Origin: Myxococcales bacterium
GTDB taxonomy: Bacteria; Myxococcota; Polyangia; Polyangiales; Polyangiaceae
NCBI GenBank assembly: GCA_020430865.1
Contig: JAGQIY010000045.1
Coordinates: forward strand, 1-5,108
DNA length: 5,108 nt
Reading direction: 5' to 3'
Below the pieces are notes generated by a model. The model ran no database searches, had not been told where the DNA came from, and worked only from the letters and a program-made list of their open reading frames with translations. The position numbers and the translations under genes were made by a program. This document shows, in pieces, positions 1 through 5,108 of the stretch. The stretch's first letter is position 1. The number at the start of each line of letters is the position of its first letter.

Positions 1-78
1 CAGCGCCCTCGCACCCTGGTCTTCGTCGAGCAGGCGCTCAGCCCACAGCGCCCACGGCGCGGCCAGCTGCCACTCCAG
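1..78. other. Left-edge fragment, no supportable gene
   Basis: This is the short stretch between the window edge and the stop codon of the M50-like gene. The minus strand, in the same frame as the M50 gene but after its TAA, stays open to the edge and would read LEWQLAAPWALW and onward, with protein-like composition and GC-rich third positions. It has no ATG, GTG or TTG start, so only an unusual CTG start directly after the TAA would make it a gene. One plus-strand frame ends at a TAA at 93-95 and could be the tail of a convergent gene. I cannot decide between these, and no terminator hairpin is visible. Confidence 0.3.
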
Positions 79-732
79 TTATTTCCGTGGAGTAACGAAA
101 CTCAGGATCAGCCCCAGCCCATCGCTGATCCCTCCCTTGACGGAGAAGGGCAACAGGTTCAGCGCGCCACCCAGCGCGGCGGTGAGGCAGACGCTCTGCA
201 GCGCGATCCAGGGAATCGAGCTGGTCCTCTGCAGCAGGCGGTCGCCAACCACCAGGTACACCCCGAGCACCAAGAGCAGCTCGACGCCTGGCCCGGCGGC
301 GTAGACCAGCGCTTGCTTCAGGCGCGCGCCGCGCAGATCACTGGGCACGGTGCGCACGTGACCGGTGAGGGGCAGCAGCTTCCAGCGTACGACCGCGTCC
401 CCGACCACGAAGCGAGCGAGGTCACGGCCCTGGCCGATCACCACCTCGTACACCCTCCAGCCCAGCAAGCGCGCAACCAGCGCGTGCCCCAGCTCGTGGA
501 GCACCAGCAGCGGCACCCAGGACACGACCACGAACACGAGCCCCAGCTTCGTCGGCGTGAAGTCCCGCAGCAGCTCTCCCGCCAGGGAGCCGAAGAACAC
601 CATGAAGAACAGCGCCGCGATCCACTTCTCGTCTCGCGCCAGCGGGCGCCGAGGGGCGGGATCGTACAGAGGCGAGGCCATGAACTGGGTGTTGAGCCTA
701 AAAGCCATGGGGCGCAAGGGGTACCGGCTCAC
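79..732 (-). CDS. M50 / site-2-protease-like integral membrane zinc metallopeptidase
   Basis: Seen: a 217-residue hydrophobic protein with the zinc-protease motif HELGH at residues 79-83 (H79 and H83 as ligands, E80 catalytic), lying at the end of a hydrophobic segment (about 62-78). Other probable membrane segments are about 37-52, 143-162 and 174-190. A second motif, NLLPF, follows at 192-196, with S203-D204-G205 after it. In M50 proteases an NxxPxxxxDG-type motif supplies the third zinc ligand, here probably D204. AAGPG (145-149) matches the usual AGP helix start, but the customary Asn is Glu (E151). No PDZ or CBS domain is present, so this is a minimal core. By family it would cleave substrates within or near the membrane; the substrate is unknown. 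The start is uncertain. The listed GTG at 732 has AGGAG overlapping it rather than spaced upstream. ATGs at 708 and 681 lack a clear ribosome site, and 681 gives a natural-looking MASPLYDP start. The gene follows the amylase by 81 bases on the same strand. Confidence 0.82.
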   Translation of the reverse strand: MSRYPLRPMAFRLNTQFMASPLYDPAPRRPLARDEKWIAALFFMVFFGSLAGELLRDFTPTKLGLVFVVVSWVPLLVLHELGHALVARLLGWRVYEVVIGQGRDLARFVVGDAVVRWKLLPLTGHVRTVPSDLRGARLKQALVYAAGPGVELLLVLGVYLVVGDRLLQRTSSIPWIALQSVCLTAALGGALNLLPFSVKGGISDGLGLILSFVTPRK

Positions 733-813
733 TCCTGGATGATCGGCGCGAGCGCACTCTGAAACGAGCGCGGGGGCTCTCGTCGACGAGGCGTCGCGAG
801 CCGCGAAGCCAGC

Positions 814-2646
814 TCAGAGCCCTGACTCGACCTGATCCAGAGGCACCAGGATCTTGCCGCTGGTCGCTGGCACGTCGATGACCAGCGTGCCGTCGGCGCC
901 CACGGGATACTGCGGACGGCTGGGATCCAAGACGTCCACCAGCACGCTTCCTCCCGGCAAGTCGACGGGCATGCCAGCGCCCTCGAACTCCGTGCGGCTG
1001 GTGTGCCCCGCGTGGGTGTTGATCACGACCAGCGCGTAGCCATTGCCGGCGTCGCCCCCACGTCGCTCGAAGGCCAGGATCCCGGCATCGCCTTCGTCGC
1101 CGACGCGATCGGTGACCCAGGTGAAATGCACCTCGCCTCGCGTCAGTGCAGGGTAGCCGCGGCGCAGCTTCGACAGCCGGCTGATCCAGCGGTAGGTGCG
1201 GCTGTTGGTGTCGTAGCCGCTGCTCCACAAGTCCTCACGGTTCGCGGGATCGTTTCCACCACGGAAACCTTGCTCCGTACCGTAGTAGACGCAGGGCACA
1301 CCGTCTTCGGTGAACAAGAACAGCAGCGCGTTCTCCAGCGCCGCGTCGTCGTCCCGCCCGAACTTGAAGCGGGCCACGTCGTGGTTGTCGATGAAGTTGA
1401 CCAGTGCACGATTCGGTGCGACGCCAATCCCTCCCTGCTGAGGTTGCGTCCCGTAGAGTCCGCTGTTGTCACGCACGTCGAACAGGTCGCGTACCTGCGT
1501 CGTCGGAGCACCGTTCTGGAACACGTCTCGGAACACCTGGAAGTGCTGAGGGAAGAAGAAGGCGCTATCGACCTCACCCGGCAAGGTATACGGACCCACG
1601 ACCTCGTTGCGTCCATCGAACGCCTCACCGAACATGAAGAAGTTCGTCTTTCCCTTCTCGGCGAGGCGGCGCCGGACCTCTGGCGCGAAGACCTGCCAGA
1701 ACTCGTGCTCGACGTGCTTCAGCGTGTCGATGCGGAACCCATCGAAGTCCGCCAACTCCACCCAGCGCACGAAGCTGTCGATCAGCACCTGCTGCACCCG
1801 CGGATCGAGGGTGTTGAGATCCTTCAGACCGCCAGGAAAATCGCCCTTCTCCACCTGCTCGGCGATGTCGTAGCTCCAGACTCGGCCGCGGCGGTTGTAG
1901 GCCCAGGCGTTGCGCAACACCGACTGACTCGGGGGCATGTGATTGGTCGCCGCGTCCCGCTGAAAGATGATCGGAGCGGGACCGGCCTCCCCCAGCGAGG
2001 TGAACGCCTGTATCCCCCGGGAATCAAAATCCGGATCGTACTCGTTGATCGCCTTCACCTGACTGGTCGCGCCGTTCCCCTCCACGCGTTCGTCTGGTTG
2101 CCCGTTCAGGTTGATGTCGTAGTAGAAGAGCTGTCCCATGTGGTTGGTGACGATGTCGAGGATCACCTTGATGCCTCGCGCATGCGCCGCGTCCACCATG
2201 CGGCGCAGGCTCGCCAGATCGCCGAAGTGCGGGTTGAGCAGCGTCAGGTCCTGTGCCCAGTAGCCGTGGTAGCCGTCCACTCCGGCGTCGGTCTCGACGT
2301 TCTTCACGATGGGAGAGATCCACAGCGCCGTCACCCCCAGCCCCTGCAGGTAGTCGAGGTTCTCCTCGACGCCGCGCCAGTCGCCGCCGTGGTAGCGAGC
2401 CGGTGCGCTGAGGTCGACGCGGTAGTCATTGCCGCGATCTCCGTTCGCGAAGCGGTCCACCATCAGCTGGTAGATCACCTCGTCACGCCAGTCGTCGACG
2501 TGAGTGCTGATCTCGCGCTCGCCCTCGAGTCCCTCGAAGTCCATGCAGCCAGCGTTGCAGAGACCGATCAGCGCGACGGCTCCGACCCAGCTCAGCTTGC
2601 GCAGGGACGTCGCAGACTTGAATTTCCTCATGGCTTCTCTCGTCAT
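814..2646 (-). CDS. GH13 alpha-amylase-family glycoside hydrolase, predicted lipoprotein
   Basis: Seen: 610 residues with all the GH13 signatures. These are an N-terminal VIYQLMVDRFANGD strand (57-70), region I DIVTNH (164-169), a region V-like KDLN (275-278), region II GFRIDTLKH (303-311, nucleophile D307), region III FGEAFD (339-344, acid/base E341) and region IV FIDNHD (418-423, transition-state stabiliser D423). A beta-sandwich domain C probably spans about 505-605. DRFANGDRGND (64-74) resembles the N-terminal calcium site of cyclodextrin glucanotransferase-like enzymes. The N-terminus has a basic region, a hydrophobic stretch (about 20-29) and NAGC ending at C34, a probable though atypical lipobox. 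Expected role: endo-hydrolysis of alpha-1,4-glucans at the outer membrane, on whichever face it is anchored. Exact specificity (amylase, maltogenic enzyme or cyclodextrinase) cannot be told. It lies one base after the porin stop, which suggests coupled expression. The ATG at 2631 (residue 6) has a GAGAG five bases upstream and may be the true start. The long antisense frame over this gene is a shadow. Confidence 0.93.
   Translation of the reverse strand: MTREAMRKFKSATSLRKLSWVGAVALIGLCNAGCMDFEGLEGEREISTHVDDWRDEVIYQLMVDRFANGDRGNDYRVDLSAPARYHGGDWRGVEENLDYLQGLGVTALWISPIVKNVETDAGVDGYHGYWAQDLTLLNPHFGDLASLRRMVDAAHARGIKVILDIVTNHMGQLFYYDINLNGQPDERVEGNGATSQVKAINEYDPDFDSRGIQAFTSLGEAGPAPIIFQRDAATNHMPPSQSVLRNAWAYNRRGRVWSYDIAEQVEKGDFPGGLKDLNTLDPRVQQVLIDSFVRWVELADFDGFRIDTLKHVEHEFWQVFAPEVRRRLAEKGKTNFFMFGEAFDGRNEVVGPYTLPGEVDSAFFFPQHFQVFRDVFQNGAPTTQVRDLFDVRDNSGLYGTQPQQGGIGVAPNRALVNFIDNHDVARFKFGRDDDAALENALLFLFTEDGVPCVYYGTEQGFRGGNDPANREDLWSSGYDTNSRTYRWISRLSKLRRGYPALTRGEVHFTWVTDRVGDEGDAGILAFERRGGDAGNGYALVVINTHAGHTSRTEFEGAGMPVDLPGGSVLVDVLDPSRPQYPVGADGTLVIDVPATSGKILVPLDQVESGL
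2637..2641 (-). promoter_or_regulatory. Ribosome binding site candidate deciding the amylase start
   Basis: On the minus strand GAGAG lies five bases before the ATG at 2631, which would give an amylase beginning MRKFKSATSL. The upstream ATG at 2646 has no comparable purine-rich site. It sits one base after the porin TGA, so it could instead be reached by a ribosome re-initiating there. Both starts keep the whole signal sequence. Confidence 0.4.
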
Positions 2647-2647
2647 G

Positions 2648-4243
2648 TCACTGCCCGTAGCTGGAAGAGTTGAACCACCACTCGGCGCCCACCCCGAAGA
2701 ACTGCTCCGTCTGGCGTCGTGCGAACGGGTCGGTGTTCGGATACAGGGAGCGCGCCCCCGCGTCCCTGCCCGTGAGTACGTAGATCAAGCGTAGGCGAGG
2801 TCGCTTGAAGCTGCCGCGTCCGGCGGGAGAGATGAAGGGCATGACGCCGAAGCGCCACAGGCTCGCCATCAGTGGCTGGTTGTCGACCGTGCTCAGCACC
2901 CCGCGCTGCTGCGCTTGATACGAGCCCTCGAGCGCGAGGCCCAGGTGATCCGTGAAGTAGACCTGGGGGCGCACGACGAAGATCCCCTCGTCCACGTTGT
3001 CGAAGCGAAACTTCTCCGGCGATGCATCACGAAATGAGCGGAAGTAGCCGCCCACGAGCACGCTCGCCCAGCGGGAGTCCCAGTTGCCGCTCAGACCGAT
3101 CAGCAGCTCGTGGGCGCCCGACACGTCGCTGGATTCCGACGTGCCCTCGGGCGTCGAGAACTCTCCGTAGGCAGCGAGCCCCGTGGCGTAGCGCACGAAG
3201 AGGTTGGCGAAGGTTCCATCCTCTCCGCTGAAGCCCCCCACTTGACCGCCGACGACGGCGCCCGAGTCGCCTGGCAGGTCCTCACGTCGACCGTCGTCCA
3301 GCTCCCGCTCACCGCTCGGCAAGTTGTGCACTTCGCCGTACAGGACCGCCTTGAGCCCCGCCTTCCCTGCCATGGGGAAGATGTGACTGAGCTTCAAGCT
3401 CGAGATCGTCCGCGGCCTGTCCAGCAACGGGATGCGGTCCGTCCCGGGCTGGTTCTGTGCGGCGGGACGCAGCACGCTCTGTTGCTGGAAAGGATCGTCC
3501 ACCAGGTTCATGCCGACGTGCCACGCGACGAAGCTGCGATCCTCGTTGAAGCTGAACTTCAGCCCGCCGCCCACGGTGTTCAGGTTGTCGAGCGGCCAGA
3601 AGTCGAGGAGATAGATGTCGTCACCGCGGTACATCCGCGATCCAACCCAGGCGCTCAGCCCTGGGTCCAGCACTCCGCGCTCCTCGACGTAGAAATTCCG
3701 CAAGGCAATCGTCGCGTCGAAGCTGCCCGAGTCGTGGAAGATCGGCTCGCCGATGGCCAGCGTCGAGACCACGCGAGAGTGGATGCCGTCTTCCCATTCG
3801 TCGTCCCGCGTCAGCTCGAGCTCGCCGTAGCTGCCCTCGTCGATGCGCGCGCCGTGGGCGACGATGTCGGCGTCCCGGCCTCGGCCTCCGCGCAGGTCCC
3901 CGGCGGCGATCACTCGTCCATAGGACCCAAAGCTGAAGCTCCCACGCGGGTACTCCAGGCGCAGGGGCTGCTTTCGGGCTCCCTCGTTCGGGGGTGAGGG
4001 CGGCCCTCCGTTTCCCCGAGGTTGTGGTGCGGTGGTCGGTGGCGCTTCCGGAGCAGCGGTCACTTCGGGTTCCGGGGGCGGTGCTGGCGCCTCGTCGAGC
4101 TCCACTTCCGCGGGAGCTGGCGCGCCGCCGGCTCCTTCGACCGGCTCGGCAGGCTCTGCGGGCTGAGCCAGCACGTGTGGACTCGTCGCGATCACTGCAA
4201 GCGTCGCGCTCAACCCCAGACCCCAGAAACGTCGAAGCTCCAT
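2648..4243 (-). CDS. LamB-like maltoporin / carbohydrate-selective outer-membrane porin
   Basis: Seen: 531 residues with a signal peptide (MELRRFW, hydrophobic core, predicted cleavage after VLA at 24-26). A Pro/Ala/Glu-rich segment follows (27-92), then a beta-barrel-like region with alternating hydrophobic strands from FSFGSYGRV (103-111) to the end. Family evidence: residues 198-227 (AWVGSRMYR, then a DIYLLDFW strand, then VGGG) follow the order of the maltoporin segment WAGKRxYxRxDxxxxDxYYW...GPGAG of E. coli LamB. The barrel closes with QFFGVGAEWWF (514-524), as LamB closes with a W/F-rich strand. At about 440 residues without signal and linker, it fits the 18-strand maltoporin size. Expected role: facilitated diffusion of maltodextrins across the outer membrane, partnering the amylase encoded one base downstream. 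It is the first gene of the unit, and the SD-like GGAGTGAG lies just before its ATG. Oddities are the long linker and seven residues after the terminal aromatic strand. It could be a porin for another oligosaccharide. Confidence 0.82.
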   Translation of the reverse strand: MELRRFWGLGLSATLAVIATSPHVLAQPAEPAEPVEGAGGAPAPAEVELDEAPAPPPEPEVTAAPEAPPTTAPQPRGNGGPPSPPNEGARKQPLRLEYPRGSFSFGSYGRVIAAGDLRGGRGRDADIVAHGARIDEGSYGELELTRDDEWEDGIHSRVVSTLAIGEPIFHDSGSFDATIALRNFYVEERGVLDPGLSAWVGSRMYRGDDIYLLDFWPLDNLNTVGGGLKFSFNEDRSFVAWHVGMNLVDDPFQQQSVLRPAAQNQPGTDRIPLLDRPRTISSLKLSHIFPMAGKAGLKAVLYGEVHNLPSGERELDDGRREDLPGDSGAVVGGQVGGFSGEDGTFANLFVRYATGLAAYGEFSTPEGTSESSDVSGAHELLIGLSGNWDSRWASVLVGGYFRSFRDASPEKFRFDNVDEGIFVVRPQVYFTDHLGLALEGSYQAQQRGVLSTVDNQPLMASLWRFGVMPFISPAGRGSFKRPRLRLIYVLTGRDAGARSLYPNTDPFARRQTEQFFGVGAEWWFNSSSYGQ

Positions 4244-4244
4244 T

Positions 4245-4255
4245 AGTGACTCACT
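4245..4255. repeat. 11-bp perfect inverted repeat over the porin ribosome-site region
   Basis: The sequence AGTGA-C-TCACT (plus strand) has perfect five-base arms around one central base. It ends two bases upstream of the porin ATG and overlaps part of its purine-rich SD region. It could be a second protein-binding site or play no role. A repeat this short is expected by chance roughly every thousand bases, so the support is weak. Confidence 0.3.
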
Positions 4256-4263
4256 CCAGAGTT

Positions 4264-4269
4264 ACTATA
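4264..4269 (-). promoter_or_regulatory. Candidate -10 element (TATAGT) for the porin-amylase unit
   Basis: On the minus strand TATAGT differs from the sigma-70 -10 consensus at one base and lies 20 bases before the porin ATG. No good -35 hexamer is found 16-18 bases upstream; that position is CGACCG-like. The nearest TTGACA-like match, TTAACA, is too far away at 23 bases. The implied leader would be only about 14 nt, placing GGAG almost at the 5' end. If real, the promoter may be weak or activator-dependent. Confidence 0.35.
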
Positions 4270-4290
4270 CCGAATCCTGCAGGTTTCGGT
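4269..4290. promoter_or_regulatory. 22-bp palindrome, candidate operator of the porin-amylase unit
   Basis: The outer arms ACCGAA and TTCGGT are exact reverse complements. The core CCTGCAGG is itself a perfect palindrome. The only unmatched pair is the single base between each arm and the core, giving 10 of 11 symmetric pairs. It overlaps the -10-like TATAGT by one base and covers the expected spacer and -35 zone, the usual place for a repressor of a dimeric helix-turn-helix family. Sugar-utilisation genes are often controlled by LacI-type repressors, but those sites usually centre on CG whereas this one centres on GC, so the regulator family is open. No second copy was noticed in the window. 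Confidence 0.5.
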
Positions 4291-4613
4291 CGTGTTAATT
4301 CGCGCTCAATCGCCCCACGAACAAACAAATTCCCATCGTTGCTCGCCCTGGATGAGCGAGCGCTCCGCGCAGCGCCTCCCGGATGGCTCCAGGCTCCTGA
4401 AATCGTTGAGTCTGACTCAGCGCGTCGAGCCTCGAGCAGCGCGCCAGTGGCGGTGCCGTGCTTCCCGGGCATCCGTTCAGGTCGTCTTCCCTCACCCCCG
4501 CTGCCTCCGCTGCCCCTCGCTCAACACGGTGATACCGCACGGAACTGAACGTCGAACCCTCGGGCAGACCGAGCGGTGGGGCCTCCGACCAGCCGGCGGG
4601 CAAAAAAACGCCT

Positions 4614-4635
4614 GGTTCGGCAGGGGTTCGGCAGG
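4614..4635. repeat. 11-bp perfect tandem duplication
   Basis: The unit GGTTCGGCAGG occurs twice back to back (4614-4624 and 4625-4635) in the non-coding region upstream of the lipoprotein gene. It looks like a small slippage duplication. It could act as a direct-repeat binding site, but nothing else supports that. Confidence 0.6.
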
Positions 4636-4681
4636 TCGACCCAACGCCCGTTCTCTGTCGGAGTTCGCTGCTTCGGGGTGA

Positions 4682-4687
4682 TACACT
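4682..4687 (+). promoter_or_regulatory. Weak -10-like element (TACACT) upstream of the lipoprotein gene
   Basis: TACACT, within TGATACACT, matches four of six sigma-70 -10 positions and lies 20 bases before the ATG at 4708. No convincing -35 hexamer stands 16-18 bases upstream. It is listed as the best candidate in an otherwise featureless stretch. Confidence 0.25.
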
Positions 4688-4698
4688 GGTCATCCCCC

Positions 4699-4703
4699 GG
4701 AGG
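4699..4703 (+). promoter_or_regulatory. Ribosome binding site GGAGG of the lipoprotein gene
   Basis: A full-consensus GGAGG ends four bases before the ATG at 4708. This supports that start over the in-frame ATG at 4801, which would leave only seven residues before the lipobox cysteine. Confidence 0.7.
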
Positions 4704-4707
4704 TCCC

Positions 4708-5108
4708 ATGGCTCAAGCTCCCAAGTTCAGAACTCGACTCCTCAACCATCCACCAAGGCTCGACTCGAGTCTCGGGTGGCGGGCCCTCGCGGTGTCGGGG
4801 ATGGCGCTCTACCTCGCGGGCTGCTCGTGCTCGTCCGAGGGGGAGACCGCAGGTTCGGGCGGCAGCCTCGGCTTTGGCGGTTCCGCGGGGAGCAGCATCG
4901 GTGGCAGCAGCAGCGGTGGCAGCGACAACGGCGGCTCGGGTGGCCTGATCGGTGACGGTGGCGGAGGCAAGGGCTGCAAGTCGGACGACGACTGCGACGG
5001 CGGAGTCTGCAGCACCAGCGGCGAGTGCTGCGCGACGGCGGATCAGGCTTGCGGCGCCGTGTGCTGCAACGCCGGAGAGTTCTGCAGCTTCGAGCGCTGC
5101 GTGGTGCC
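4708..5108 (+). CDS. Cysteine-rich lipoprotein with Gly/Ser linker, 3' end beyond window
   Basis: Translated by hand from the ATG at 4708: 133 complete codons, with no stop before the edge, so it is partial. Residues 1-38 form a signal sequence with a basic start (KFRTR), a hydrophobic run ending MALYLAG and a canonical lipobox LAGC, with C39 as the lipidated cysteine. A Gly/Ser-rich linker follows (about 49-87). A cysteine module runs from C90 to C131: C90, C96, C101, C107, C108, C115, C119, C120, C126 and C131, with CX5CX4C appearing at both its start and its end. The pattern CG..CC..G..C....C (115-131) resembles Stig1-like and similar disulphide-rich modules found in many myxobacterial surface proteins. 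Expected location: lipid-anchored in the envelope, with disulphides formed outside the cytoplasm. The function is unknown; any catalytic or binding domain would lie past the edge. It is transcribed divergently from the porin unit. Confidence 0.85.
   Translation, partial: MAQAPKFRTRLLNHPPRLDSSLGWRALAVSGMALYLAGCSCSSEGETAGSGGSLGFGGSAGSSIGGSSSGGSDNGGSGGLIGDGGGGKGCKSDDDCDGGVCSTSGECCATADQACGAVCCNAGEFCSFERCVV

Larger units (their letters stand above)
4244..4707. other. Divergent intergenic region between the porin unit and the lipoprotein gene
   Basis: This 464-base stretch has no credible gene. Reading frames that cross it on both strands translate to Arg/Ser/Pro-rich strings without domains or ribosome sites, as expected by chance in GC-rich DNA. 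The porin-proximal part (4261-4340) is AT-richer, about 48% GC by hand count, and carries the candidate promoter and 22-bp palindrome. The middle (about 4350-4590) shows nothing I can name. The right part holds a run of seven A at 4602-4608, an exact 11-bp tandem duplication (4614-4635) and a weak -10-like site for the plus-strand lipoprotein. No intrinsic terminator or riboswitch-like structure is evident. Confidence 0.7.

Noticed and set aside
313..762. Plus-strand open frame opposite the M50 gene, open even back to position 1
   Set aside because: It mirrors the codon frame of the protease gene. The product is His/Gln/Arg-rich with no domain, and no ribosome site supports it.
779..790. Perfect 12-bp palindrome CTCGTCGACGAG between the amylase and protease genes
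   Set aside because: It has no loop as a full palindrome, no T tract follows, and CG-rich self-complementary words are frequent in this base composition.
1003..2673. Long plus-strand open frame (556 residues) opposite the amylase
   Set aside because: It lies fully antisense to a gene with every GH13 signature. Its translation is Val/Arg/His-rich without domains. Long antisense frames are expected in GC-rich coding DNA.
3110..3997. Plus-strand open frame (295 residues) opposite the porin
   Set aside because: It is antisense to the maltoporin-like gene, has no recognisable motif and is explained by codon bias of the opposite strand.
4600..4640. Possible intrinsic terminator (minus strand) at the T7 tract complementary to 4602-4608
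   Set aside because: The only stem before the T run is about three pairs (GCC/GGC), too weak, and no minus-strand gene ends there.
4292..4693. Overlapping open frames on both strands in the divergent intergenic region
   Set aside because: They overlap each other, lack ribosome sites, and encode Arg/Ser/Pro-rich strings. The plus-strand one starts inside the region next to the candidate operator.
4809..5015. Minus-strand Pro/Ser/Leu-rich open frame opposite the lipoprotein linker
   Set aside because: It is the antisense reading of Gly/Ser repeats, which necessarily gives Pro/Leu-rich sequence. The plus strand has a consensus ribosome site and a lipobox.

Overview
The window is GC-rich with strongly biased third codon positions. 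It encodes secreted or envelope proteins of a Gram-negative bacterium: an outer-membrane sugar porin, a lipoprotein glycosidase, a membrane metalloprotease, and the start of a Gly/Ser-linker, cysteine-rich lipoprotein. That last protein style (LAGC lipobox, long Gly/Ser linker, then a dense cysteine module) is typical of large-genome Myxococcota, especially the Polyangia group. This taxonomic placement is inference from style, not from a marker gene.

Layout. Positions 1-78 are an edge fragment with no supportable gene. Minus-strand genes then occupy 79-4243. Read in transcription order they are a LamB-like maltoporin (4243 to 2648), a GH13 alpha-amylase-type lipoprotein (2646 to 814) and an M50/site-2-protease-like integral membrane metallopeptidase (732 to 79). 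Porin and amylase are separated by a single base if the first amylase ATG is used, so they almost certainly form one transcriptional unit. The protease follows after 81 bases and may be co-transcribed, but has no obvious functional link. A 464-base divergent intergenic region (4244-4707) separates this block from a plus-strand lipoprotein gene that starts at 4708 and runs off the right edge.

Function. The porin-amylase pair reads as a small outer-membrane module for starch or maltodextrin. The lipid-anchored GH13 enzyme trims alpha-glucans and the LamB-type channel admits maltodextrins. No inner-membrane transporter, regulator or phosphorylase lies in the window. In front of the porin, an AT-richer pocket holds a 22-bp palindrome (10 of 11 pairs matched). 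It sits against a TATAGT -10-like hexamer and is a good candidate operator for sugar-responsive control.

I see no rRNA, tRNA, CRISPR array, transposase, integrase or phage gene, and no convincing intrinsic terminator. The window is mostly recognisable metabolism and envelope biology. The points that merit a second look are the candidate operator, the porin's Pro/Ala/Glu-rich extension, a calcium-loop-like insert in the amylase, the variant active-site motif of the protease and the cysteine module of the partial lipoprotein.
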